Origin: Candidatus Omnitrophota bacterium
Lineage (GTDB): Bacteria > Omnitrophota > Omnitrophia > Omnitrophales > Aquincolibacteriaceae
DNA length: 6,312 bases
NCBI GenBank assembly: GCA_023246995.1
Contig: JAHFHI010000062.1
Coordinates: 1 to 6,312, forward strand
Direction of reading: 5' to 3'
The position numbers and the translations under genes are program-made. The notes beneath the pieces were generated by a model. It did no database searches and had not been told where the DNA came from. It worked only from the letters and a program-made list of their open reading frames with translations. Shown here piece after piece: positions 1-5,038 of the stretch; within the stretch, counting starts at the first letter, position 1; every line of letters begins with the position of its first letter.

Positions 1-332
1 CGGCCGGCGCCCCCTTCGAGTAACACCCCGGCAAGGCCGTGACGGCGGTTTAGAAAGTTCAGAATTCTTTCAATGCTTTGCTGGGCCTGATACTGACCGT
101 GGGCGTCCTGAATAATAACCGCTCGGGGGAAAACTCCGTGGGATTCTGTGACTGTTCCAAAGACCCGGGGAATATCGAAACCATCCGCAGGCAGGCTTTT
201 CTGTGAAATTCCGGCAAGGACTTCGCCGCCTTGGGAGGCCCCGAAAGCTGTCTGGGCGGCAAAGCTTTCCGTAATCGCAAAAGTAATAAGCGTGAAAATA
301 GCGCTTATTCTTAAAAATACCGCTCTTTTCAT
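1..332 (-). CDS. Secreted protein of unknown function (5' part only)
   Basis: This is the N-terminal 110 codons of a minus-strand gene that runs off the left edge. The ATG at 332 opens a clear signal peptide: basic start MKRAVFLR, hydrophobic core to about residue 20, and a likely cleavage near SFA-AQ (residues 24-27). The product is therefore exported. The mature part contains AVIIQDAHGQYQAQQSIERI followed by LLEGG near the edge. I associate the IQDAH...EGG pattern with secreted proteins of uncultured Omnitrophota. A distant link to the ChaN/TraB (Tiki) superfamily, which also has an early His and a downstream E-G motif, is a guess. No Shine-Dalgarno precedes the ATG. The upstream in-frame stretch offers no alternative ATG, and the signal peptide supports this start. 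A candidate promoter lies at 355-383. comEA, upstream on the same strand, ends in a terminator, so this gene is probably transcribed separately. Confidence 0.75.
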   Translation of the reverse strand, partial: MKRAVFLRISAIFTLITFAITESFAAQTAFGASQGGEVLAGISQKSLPADGFDIPRVFGTVTESHGVFPRAVIIQDAHGQYQAQQSIERILNFLNRRHGLAGVLLEGGAG

Positions 333-354
333 AAGTGATTGATGAACAACTAAA

Positions 355-383
355 AAGATACGGTCCAAAGCCTCTAAAATCAA
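355..383 (-). promoter_or_regulatory. Candidate sigma70-type promoter for the left-edge secreted gene
   Basis: On the minus strand a -35-like TTGATT (378-383) and a -10-like TATCTT (355-360) are separated by exactly 17 nt. The predicted start of transcription leaves a leader of about 16 nt without a Shine-Dalgarno sequence. The site lies between the comEA terminator and the ATG at 332, where a promoter is expected. Both hexamers deviate from consensus. Confidence 0.4.
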
Positions 384-435
384 GCTTCCTACGGAGTTTT
401 TTAATTCGCTTATAAAACTATCCTTCCTGAAAAGA

Positions 436-463
436 ATAAGGGGGAGCTTGCGCTCCCCCTTAT
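436..463 (-). terminator. Rho-independent terminator downstream of comEA
   Basis: A perfect 12-bp stem (436-447 with 452-463) encloses a 4-nt loop. On the minus strand it is followed by the T-rich TCTTTTC. It begins about 20 nt past the comEA stop codon. The plus-strand side has no T tract, so it acts for minus-strand transcripts. It separates comEA from the secreted gene at 1-332. Confidence 0.88.
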
Positions 464-482
464 CTGCCTCCCGCTTAGTTGG

Positions 483-797
483 TTAGATTGAAATTAGCTC
501 TCGAATCTTCTCAAACTTAGCGGCTCCGATGCCTGTGACCTTGGTGAGGTCCTCAACCTTTTCAAAGCGGCCGTTTTCCTCACGATAGCGGATGATCTTC
601 TCCGCAATCGCAGGCCCGACGCCCTTCAGGCTTTGGAGCTCTTCCGCGCCGGCCAAGTTGATATTGACCAGCTTGAGGGGCGATGTTTCAAAGCGAACAT
701 CCTCTGAACCAGCCGCCCGGAGAATGCCAGGCGTATACGCCTGGTAGCCTCCCAGAAGAAGCAATGCCAAGATGAAAAAATAGATTGGCTTTCTCAT
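483..797 (-). CDS. comEA: ComEA-like helix-hairpin-helix DNA-binding protein
   Basis: ComEA binds incoming double-stranded DNA on the outer face of the inner membrane and passes it to the ComEC channel during natural transformation. The 104-aa product has an N-terminal signal anchor (residues 4-18, IYFFILALLLLGGY), a short linker, and a C-terminal tandem helix-hairpin-helix domain (about 43-104). That domain starts LVNINLAGAEELQ and carries both hairpins, LKGVGPAIA (57-65) and VTGIGAAKF (87-95), with the typical YREENGRF between them. This is close to the family pattern and of normal length. The frame stays open to 860, but I choose the ATG at 797 because a strong Shine-Dalgarno (805-813) sits 7-8 nt before it and the signal anchor follows at once. 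It is divergent from the XRE-cupin regulator, and comEC lies on the same strand beyond that regulator. The gene ends in the terminator at 436-463. Confidence 0.92.
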   Translation of the reverse strand: MRKPIYFFILALLLLGGYQAYTPGILRAAGSEDVRFETSPLKLVNINLAGAEELQSLKGVGPAIAEKIIRYREENGRFEKVEDLTKVTGIGAAKFEKIRELISI

Positions 798-804
798 AGT
801 TATG

Positions 805-813
805 CCCTCCTTT
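805..813 (-). promoter_or_regulatory. Strong ribosome binding site that fixes the comEA start
   Basis: On the minus strand AAAGGAGGG lies 7 nt upstream of the ATG at 797. It rules out the longer reading that would begin at 860, because the site falls inside that extension. It is the best Shine-Dalgarno in the window and contrasts with the SD-less starts of neighbouring genes. Confidence 0.85.
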
Positions 814-831
814 CTTGATGGAATGGCAAGG

Positions 832-860
832 AAAATATCATAATTATTAATATTAATCAA
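832..860 (-). promoter_or_regulatory. Candidate comEA promoter
   Basis: On the minus strand TTGATT (855-860) and TATTTT (832-837) are 17 nt apart, which gives a leader of roughly 28 nt containing the Shine-Dalgarno. A 12-bp palindrome, ATTAATATTAAT (846-857), covers the spacer and overlaps the -35, so a repressor bound there would block RNA polymerase. The AT-rich context makes chance matches likely. Confidence 0.35.
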
Positions 861-885
861 CTATTATTTTAATTTAATTAATATT
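846..885. promoter_or_regulatory. Candidate operator pair in the comEA-XRE divergent region
   Basis: ATTAATATT occurs at 846-854 and again at 877-885. The copies are 31 bp apart, close to three DNA helical turns, so they lie on one face. The first copy is part of a perfect 12-bp palindrome; the second overlaps the palindrome TTAATTAA (874-881). A divergent XRE regulator beside these sites suggests they could be its operators. The AT-rich composition lowers confidence. Confidence 0.3.
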
Positions 886-915
886 CACTTTGTCCATATT
901 TTCATTGATTTCTAT

Positions 916-945
916 TTGACAGGCGCTCCTCCGGCCTCTTATGAT
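916..945 (+). promoter_or_regulatory. Near-consensus sigma70 promoter giving a leaderless XRE-cupin mRNA
   Basis: A perfect -35 TTGACA (916-921) and a -10 TATGAT (940-945, one mismatch) are separated by 18 nt. The last base of the -10 lies 7 nt before the A of the ATG at 952, so the predicted +1 is that A. No purine-rich Shine-Dalgarno exists between the -10 and the ATG. The TTG inside the -35 box is in frame with the gene and can be mistaken for a start codon 12 residues upstream. Confidence 0.85.
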
Positions 946-951
946 GTTTCC

Positions 952-1506
952 ATGCTTAAAAACATAGGCGCCCGGATTCGCCAGATCCGGAAGGAAAAAA
1001 AGCTGACCCTTGTGGAAATCGCCGAGCGGACAGGCGTGGCACAAGCCACGCTCTCCAGAATTGAAACCGGGGGCATGATCGGGACCGTCGAATCTCATGA
1101 AAAAATAGCCGAAGCGCTCGGGATCGGCCTGGCCGAACTTTATGCGGGGCTCGACAGCCGTTATGAACAGCTCTGCCACACCCGGGAAGCTGCACGGAAA
1201 ATCACGCCCCACGGCAGGAACCTGCAAATTGAACTTTTGACCACCGAGTCTTCCAAGAAAAAGATCACGCCGCTTTTGATGACCCTTCAACCCGAAAGCC
1301 GAACGGCTTTTGAACACTGCGAAAGAGGCGTGGAAAAATTTTTCTACGTGCTTGACGGCGAAGCTAAAATCACGGTCGAGAAAGAAGATTTTTATCTCAA
1401 GACCGGCGAAACGCTCTACCTGGATGCTTCGCTCTCCCATCAGATCGCGAACGAAAAATCACGGCCGCTTAAAATCCTGGCCGCCGTATCCCCCTCAAAA
1501 ATTTAA
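952..1506 (+). CDS. XRE-family transcriptional regulator with C-terminal cupin sensor domain
   Basis: The 184-aa product has an N-terminal helix-turn-helix of the XRE/Cro type (about 4-66, with LTLVEIAERTGVAQATLSRI as the core) and a C-terminal cupin_2 barrel (about 105-180). This architecture belongs to small-molecule-responsive regulators such as the PuuR-like group. In the cupin, H122 and E128 of the first motif and G152, H163 and N167 of the second (TGETLYLDASLSHQIAN) are recognisable. The usual second His of the H-x-H motif appears to be E124, so metal binding may differ or be absent. I choose the ATG at 952: the promoter at 916-945 predicts transcription starting on it, and the in-frame TTG at 916 belongs to the -35 box. 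The gene is divergent from comEA and convergent with comEC, so control of competence genes is possible but inferred. The ligand is unknown. Confidence 0.93.
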   Translation: MLKNIGARIRQIRKEKKLTLVEIAERTGVAQATLSRIETGGMIGTVESHEKIAEALGIGLAELYAGLDSRYEQLCHTREAARKITPHGRNLQIELLTTESSKKKITPLLMTLQPESRTAFEHCERGVEKFFYVLDGEAKITVEKEDFYLKTGETLYLDASLSHQIANEKSRPLKILAAVSPSKI

Positions 1507-1570
1507 CTTCATTTCTGAAAATCCACCCTCTCCCTTAGGGGTGCGGGCGGCGGGGCTGTCTATGAAAAAC

Positions 1571-3892
1571 TCAAAACTCCGGATTTAACTTCCCTGCCAG
1601 AAACGAGTAAGCCGCGGGCGGCCTTCCCGGCGCGGCCTCAAAGCGAATCGCCCCCGATTTTTCAAGTTCGTAAATCCCGATGCCTGAATTTTTAAGCCGG
1701 GCACGCGCTCCCTCGGAAAATTTCCATGCCACGAATATCGGGGACGGCCCCGAACGGCCCGATTTGTCCCAGAGCCCTTCGGGGACAACCGCATCCGTCT
1801 CGAAAACAAAAACTTCCCTTCGGGGCTCCATTGGATTTCTTGTTTTCCTCCAACCCTTGGCCGCAGCTCCCATTTTTGGAGGAATGAAGTAGATTGTGAG
1901 CCCAGGGTAATCCACCGCGAAAGTCATATGCCCGCCCGAGGCATCAAGAATCCGGATTTCCCGGGCATCCGAAAAAACTATTCTCTCTCCGCGCCCGAGA
2001 GATTTCCATCGCAAACGCGGCCCGGGCCTCGTTTCCATCTCCGGACTACGAGGATCCCAGGGACGGACAAAATACTTTGGCTCAAATTGGCGCACGAGCG
2101 TTTCCAGTCCGCCCGATTTTCGGGGCGTAAGTCCCGTAAGCAAAATACCGGAAAGCCGATCCACACCTTTTTGCTTTAAAAAGGGCTCCAGGATTTTTTT
2201 CGCCTCCCGGCCCGGATACCCGGTCCCGGTATTGATCAGCCATTCACGTCCCGGCCCCATGCCGAGATGCGCAATATTTCCGGGAGCTGAAAAGAGTGTC
2301 AAAGAAAAATCCGCCTTCGTGGCGGGCTTTAGAAAAAAAAGCCCGGCGGCCAAAGCCCATAGGCTCCAGGCAAGCATAGGAAGCGCAGGACGGCCTTTGG
2401 TATAGGCGTTGCGGCTCATGAGCGCCGCGCCGAGCGCGGCATAATAAAAAATGATTTTCCAGACCGGCGGCGCTAGAAAACGCATGCACCCGAATGTGAA
2501 ATGACTCCAGAAATCAATCCATCCAAGCCCGGCTTTGAGGCATTGCGCCCCAGCCCAGCCCGCCAGGGAATCGACCGGGCTTACTGGGATGCCGACCGCC
2601 AAAATCCCTCCGAGAAGCGCCAGATGAAAAAACGGAATCGCAAGCAGATTGGCCGGGAGACTCAAAAGAGAGACGAAATTAAAATGATAGATTGAAAACG
2701 GCCAGGTGCCGATCAGAACCGCGAGGCTTGAGCCAAGGCATTCAAGCCACGGCCGGCTCACGCGTGTCCATTTTGCAAAACAAATAAGTGAAAAAACCGC
2801 CAGAAATGAAAGCTGAAAGGAGACCTCCCCCAGGTCTCGCGTCCCGGACCAAAGCATGAGGCTCGCGGCGAGAAAAAGAGCGTTTAGGGAGTGATATTCC
2901 CGCTCACGCAGGATTGCCAGAAATCCTACCCCCGCCATCCATCCCGCGCGCTCAAGCGGGATGCCGGCCCCGCCGATCCAAACCTGAAGCACCGCGAGAC
3001 CGAGCGCGAGCGCCGCGGCTTTCTTCTGCGAGAGCCCCCGCCAAAGAAGGAAAAAATAAAAAGTCCCGGCCAGAAGGGCCACGTTAAGGCCGCTTACGGC
3101 AAGCAGGTGGGATGTACCGGTTTGAATAAATTTCTCATTCCATACTTCCGAGACGCCGCTCCGGCTTCCGAGTATAAGCGCCTTAAAAATTCCAGCCGTT
3201 TCCGGGTCAAAAAGCCGGACGAGCCTTTGATCAATCGCTCCACGCAGCAATTCCAGAACGCCCATGAATCCCAGGGGATACTCCGGGTTCGACAGCCTCA
3301 CACTCTTCATCCCATAGGCATTCATCAACCCATGAATCCCCCGGCGCTTCAAAAAACGGCCATAATCAAACTCTCCGGGATTGCGCGCTCCGGGAGGCTC
3401 GCGGAGCCTGCCGAAAATTCTGACGCGGGCCCCGCGCCTGATTCGAGCGGCACATTGAAACGCGAAGACCTGCACATCTCCGCGCGCTTCAAAACGTTTC
3501 CACGGCCCGGCCGGCGAAGGCGTGAAAATTTCCCTGGCCGAAACCACGAAGGAAACGATCTTTTGTTTTCCCCGCACCTTGACTTCGGGGAAGGTTTTGA
3601 CTTCCCCGTTCAGGGCCACGGGCCCCCGCTGGCCAAGCGGGATAAAATGTTCAATCGCCGCCCACGGCCGCGCGGAATCCTGCACGGCCCGCAAATATCC
3701 GAAAATCGAAAAGGCGGCCAGCAGAAAGATCCAAAAGGCTCTCTGCCCACGCACGAGCCAGAGGCAAGCCAAAAGCAGGGCAATCGCGGGCCACGCATAG
3801 AAAACGCTGACCTGCGGCCCATATTCCCGGAGAAGAATCCCGGCGCTTAATCCGAGTGAAATCCAAAAGAAGACCATGCCGGAATCAAACAT
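1571..3892 (-). CDS. comEC: ComEC/Rec2-type DNA uptake channel with degenerate C-terminal MBL-like domain
   Basis: ComEC forms the inner-membrane channel through which single-stranded DNA enters in natural transformation. The 773-aa product shows the full order: two or three N-terminal membrane segments (about 7-66); a soluble DUF4131/OB-like part (about 90-200) ending in NPGEFDYGRFLKRRGIHG (171-188); the Competence domain (about 230-500) with many membrane helices and the signature GTSHLLAVSGLNVALL (259-274); and a C-terminal metallo-beta-lactamase-like part (about 526-770). Two changes stand out. The family's SGLHV is SGLNV here (N270). The metal-ligand motif, usually LTHxHxDHxGGL, reads LTGLTPRKSGGL (585-596), so the nuclease-like site should be inactive. 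The start at 3892 has only a weak AAGG, held in a hairpin. ATG 3877 is an alternative but has no better ribosome site. The gene is convergent with the XRE gene, 64 bp away. No partner comEB is present here. Confidence 0.95.
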   Translation of the reverse strand: MFDSGMVFFWISLGLSAGILLREYGPQVSVFYAWPAIALLLACLWLVRGQRAFWIFLLAAFSIFGYLRAVQDSARPWAAIEHFIPLGQRGPVALNGEVKTFPEVKVRGKQKIVSFVVSAREIFTPSPAGPWKRFEARGDVQVFAFQCAARIRRGARVRIFGRLREPPGARNPGEFDYGRFLKRRGIHGLMNAYGMKSVRLSNPEYPLGFMGVLELLRGAIDQRLVRLFDPETAGIFKALILGSRSGVSEVWNEKFIQTGTSHLLAVSGLNVALLAGTFYFFLLWRGLSQKKAAALALGLAVLQVWIGGAGIPLERAGWMAGVGFLAILREREYHSLNALFLAASLMLWSGTRDLGEVSFQLSFLAVFSLICFAKWTRVSRPWLECLGSSLAVLIGTWPFSIYHFNFVSLLSLPANLLAIPFFHLALLGGILAVGIPVSPVDSLAGWAGAQCLKAGLGWIDFWSHFTFGCMRFLAPPVWKIIFYYAALGAALMSRNAYTKGRPALPMLAWSLWALAAGLFFLKPATKADFSLTLFSAPGNIAHLGMGPGREWLINTGTGYPGREAKKILEPFLKQKGVDRLSGILLTGLTPRKSGGLETLVRQFEPKYFVRPWDPRSPEMETRPGPRLRWKSLGRGERIVFSDAREIRILDASGGHMTFAVDYPGLTIYFIPPKMGAAAKGWRKTRNPMEPRREVFVFETDAVVPEGLWDKSGRSGPSPIFVAWKFSEGARARLKNSGIGIYELEKSGAIRFEAAPGRPPAAYSFLAGKLNPEF

Positions 3893-3895
3893 TAC

Positions 3896-3912
3896 GGCCT
3901 TGAAGAAAGGCC
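3896..3912 (-). promoter_or_regulatory. Hairpin abutting the comEC start and masking its weak ribosome site
   Basis: On the minus strand GGCCTT and AAGGCC form a perfect 6-bp stem around the loop TCTTC, ending 3 nt before the ATG at 3892. The only Shine-Dalgarno-like bases, AAGG (3898-3901), lie in its 3' arm. If formed in the mRNA, the hairpin would limit initiation of ComEC. A small stem CCCAG/CTGGG at 3950-3965 lies further upstream; I see no convincing comEC promoter. Confidence 0.4.
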
Positions 3913-3968
3913 CGCGCCAGGATACGAGAGGCCCTGTTCCCCTGAAGCTCCCAGACTTGCCTGGGCAT

Positions 3969-3994
3969 AAAAAAACCCTCCTTGATTGGAGGGT
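3969..3994 (-). terminator. Rho-independent terminator ending the higBA / YadA-like unit
   Basis: On the minus strand ACCCTCC and GGAGGGT form a perfect 7-bp stem (3975-3981 with 3988-3994) around a 6-nt loop. Six further Ts follow directly, a seven-T run counting the last stem base. It lies about 240 nt past the stop codon of the gene at 4233-4616, with structured repeats between, and shields comEC from read-through. Confidence 0.88.
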
Positions 3995-4055
3995 GAATCG
4001 TATCGACCCCGGCTCTGCATTGCCGGCGCCATTGCCCGATCTTTCCGCGGATCTT

Positions 4056-4131
4056 CTAAAGATCCCGCAACCCGATTAACGATGAACTCTAAACTTTTCT
4101 ATTTTAACCCGGTCCAATCGGAACCGGTACT
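4056..4131 (-). repeat. Repeat unit 2 of a tandem pair with an 84-nt period
   Basis: This unit aligns with 4140-4216 at an offset of 84 nt over its whole length, with roughly 70% identity and one small compensated gap in the middle. Conserved blocks in plus-strand order are CTAAAGATC-CGCAACCC, ACTCTAAAC and a hairpin with a CCGG core. The hairpin stem is preserved although several of its bases differ from unit 1. Confidence 0.75.
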
Positions 4132-4139
4132 TTTTTTCG

Positions 4140-4216
4140 CTAAAGATCTCGCAACCCAAGTAATGCTGACTCTAAACCGCTGCTATCTCGGTCCAGCTCA
4201 CTCGGAGCCGGCACCT
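4140..4216 (-). repeat. Repeat unit 1 of a tandem pair with an 84-nt period
   Basis: This is the partner of the unit at 4056-4131 and starts 16 nt after the stop codon of the YadA-like gene. Its hairpin (4193-4211) gains three outer pairs (GGT with ACC around one bulged G) that unit 2 lacks. A run of seven plus-strand Ts (4131-4137) separates the units. Confidence 0.75.
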
Positions 4217-4232
4217 TACTTACCTTATTCTA

Positions 4233-4616
4233 TTACGTTGACGACTCGCTGCCTGCGTGCGCACCGGCCCCTATGGCAATCGAGTTTGACCCTGCTTGCG
4301 CATTACGCCCCACAGCCATAGGCTGGGTGATAATAGTATTTCCGTTTGCGTCCGTTGGCCCAATTATTGTCGAACCATCACCAACTTCCAGATTCGGCGG
4401 AACCGCTCCCATAACAACGGAATCGTTACCAACTTTCATAGCGCCCTCAACATTAGGCGTCGATTTATCCTCCCTCCTAAACAAGGGGCGGATATCTTTA
4501 AAAAAAATGAACCCCATCCCAAGCACGGCTAGTACGCATAATAAAATTTTGCCTTGTAAAGACACCGATTTAAACCATGTGCACCATTTCACAAATTCAT
4601 CATAGGAAGGAATCAT
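4233..4616 (-). CDS. Small membrane-anchored protein with YadA-head-like tail
   Basis: The 127-aa product has a short N-terminal stretch (1-20), one membrane helix (about 22-39, KILLCVLAVLGMGFIFF), a charged linker (DIRPLFRREDKS, 41-52), and a repetitive tail rich in Gly, Ala, Ile and Val. In the tail, GDGSTIIGPTDANGNTIITQ and MAVGRNAQAGSNSIAIGAGA follow the spacing of YadA-head repeats, which form beta-rolls in trimeric surface adhesins. The N-terminal helix suggests an inner-membrane anchor rather than an outer-membrane barrel, and no barrel follows, so this is not a classical autotransporter. The start at 4616 has a good Shine-Dalgarno (4624-4629). The gene follows higA by 101 nt on the same strand and precedes the structured 3' region and terminator, so co-transcription with higBA is likely. 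The function is unknown. Confidence 0.75.
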   Translation of the reverse strand: MIPSYDEFVKWCTWFKSVSLQGKILLCVLAVLGMGFIFFKDIRPLFRREDKSTPNVEGAMKVGNDSVVMGAVPPNLEVGDGSTIIGPTDANGNTIITQPMAVGRNAQAGSNSIAIGAGAHAGSESST

Positions 4617-4677
4617 TGATCTACCCTCTTTCTTCAGATCCCGGGTTTTTCAGGACTGGGACTAGGATACCGGAAGT

Positions 4678-4700
4678 GCCGGGTTCACGGGCAACCCGGC
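4678..4700 (-). other. Intercistronic hairpin between higA and the YadA-like gene
   Basis: GCCGGGTT (4678-4685) and AACCCGGC (4693-4700) form a perfect 8-bp stem around a 7-nt loop, 17 nt past the higA stop. No T tract follows on either strand, so it is not a standard terminator. It could stabilise or process the mRNA between the toxin-antitoxin genes and the membrane gene. CCGG cores recur around it, as in the repeats at 4009-4211. Confidence 0.5.
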
Positions 4701-4717
4701 CCGGCTGGTACCGGCTA

Positions 4718-5026
4718 TTATGCGGCCTGCTTAAACGGTTTAATCCCCGATTCCAGGATCAAAATTATTTTTTCTTCCTGAATATCCAGGTCATATTGCG
4801 CTTGCAGATTCAACCAGAATTTAGCCGAGGTTCCGAAGTATTTGCTCAATCTTAACGCCGTATCTGCGGAAATAGCCCGTTTCTCCTGCACGATCTCATT
4901 GATCCGTCTGGCGGGAACATGAATCTCCTTGGCCAACCGATACTGGCTGATTCCGAGAGGTGCCAAAAATTCCTGATCCAAAACCTCCCCAGGATGAACT
5001 GGCTTTAATTTCTTATTATGTTTCAT
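4718..5026 (-). CDS. higA: HigA-family antitoxin (XRE-type)
   Basis: HigA binds and neutralises the HigB toxin and represses the higBA promoter. The 102-aa product begins with the family motif HPGEVLDQEFLAPLGIS (11-27). A helix-turn-helix (about 25-65, QYRLAKEIHVPARRINEIVQ) and the typical SKYFGTSAKFWLNLQAQYDL (61-80) follow, with a length normal for the family. The start at 5026 has a Shine-Dalgarno, GAGAGG (5035-5040), that overlaps the higB stop codon. The 12-nt gap suggests coupled translation of toxin and antitoxin. The order, toxin first and antitoxin second, is that of classical higBA modules. Likely operators are at 5330-5360. Confidence 0.94.
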   Translation of the reverse strand: MKHNKKLKPVHPGEVLDQEFLAPLGISQYRLAKEIHVPARRINEIVQEKRAISADTALRLSKYFGTSAKFWLNLQAQYDLDIQEEKIILILESGIKPFKQAA

Positions 5027-5038
5027 AGATTCTGCCTC

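Larger units (their letters stand above)
3969..4232 (-). ncRNA. Candidate structured RNA: long 3' region of the YadA-like gene
   Basis: This 264-nt stretch has no credible gene. Read on the minus strand it holds, in order: hairpin 1 (4193-4211, CCGGCTC/GAGCTGG), hairpin 2 (4109-4127, CCGGTTC/GGACCGG), a strong stem GCGGATCTT/AAGATCCCGC with one bulged base and a 3-nt loop (4047-4068), hairpin 3 (4009-4026, CCGGC/GCCGG), and the terminator. Hairpins 1 and 2 each contain one G-U pair that is a mismatch on the plus strand, which points to minus-strand RNA. The pattern resembles no riboswitch, ribozyme or tRNA that I recognise. It could be a structured 3' UTR, a separately processed small RNA, or a REP-like repeat cluster with no function for the cell. 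Confidence 0.4.

Noticed and set aside
798..860. Extended N-terminus of ComEA starting at 860
   Set aside because: The extra 21 residues precede the signal anchor and span the strong Shine-Dalgarno and the candidate -10; the ATG at 797 is far better.
874..1440. Minus-strand open frame (188 codons) opposite the XRE-cupin gene
   Set aside because: The plus strand has a clear HTH-cupin protein with a strong promoter; the antisense translation shows no recognisable family.
1524..1543. Terminator between the convergent XRE-cupin and comEC genes
   Set aside because: Only a 5-bp CACCC/GGGTG stem with a large loop and a poor T tract (GATTTTC) on the minus strand. It might act weakly, but the sequence does not support a call.
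2891..3850. Long plus-strand open frame (about 319 codons) opposite comEC
   Set aside because: It lies fully antisense to a well-supported comEC. Its translation is rich in Arg, Pro and Lys with no domain, helix pattern or ribosome site, as expected for a shadow frame in GC-rich DNA.
4109..4137. Plus-strand terminator (CCGG hairpin followed by seven Ts)
   Set aside because: On the plus strand the stem needs a bulge or contains a C-A mismatch, and no plus-strand gene lies upstream; the same hairpin pairs better on the minus strand.
4056..4216. The 84-nt units as tRNA genes
   Set aside because: The size is right, but there is no T-arm (GGTTCRANNCC), no acceptor stem closing the ends and no 5-bp/7-nt anticodon arm on either strand.
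4056..4216. The units as integron attC sites or a CRISPR array
   Set aside because: No GTTRRRY/RYYYAAC core pair brackets the units. There are only two diverged copies, with no constant repeat and no spacers of uniform length.
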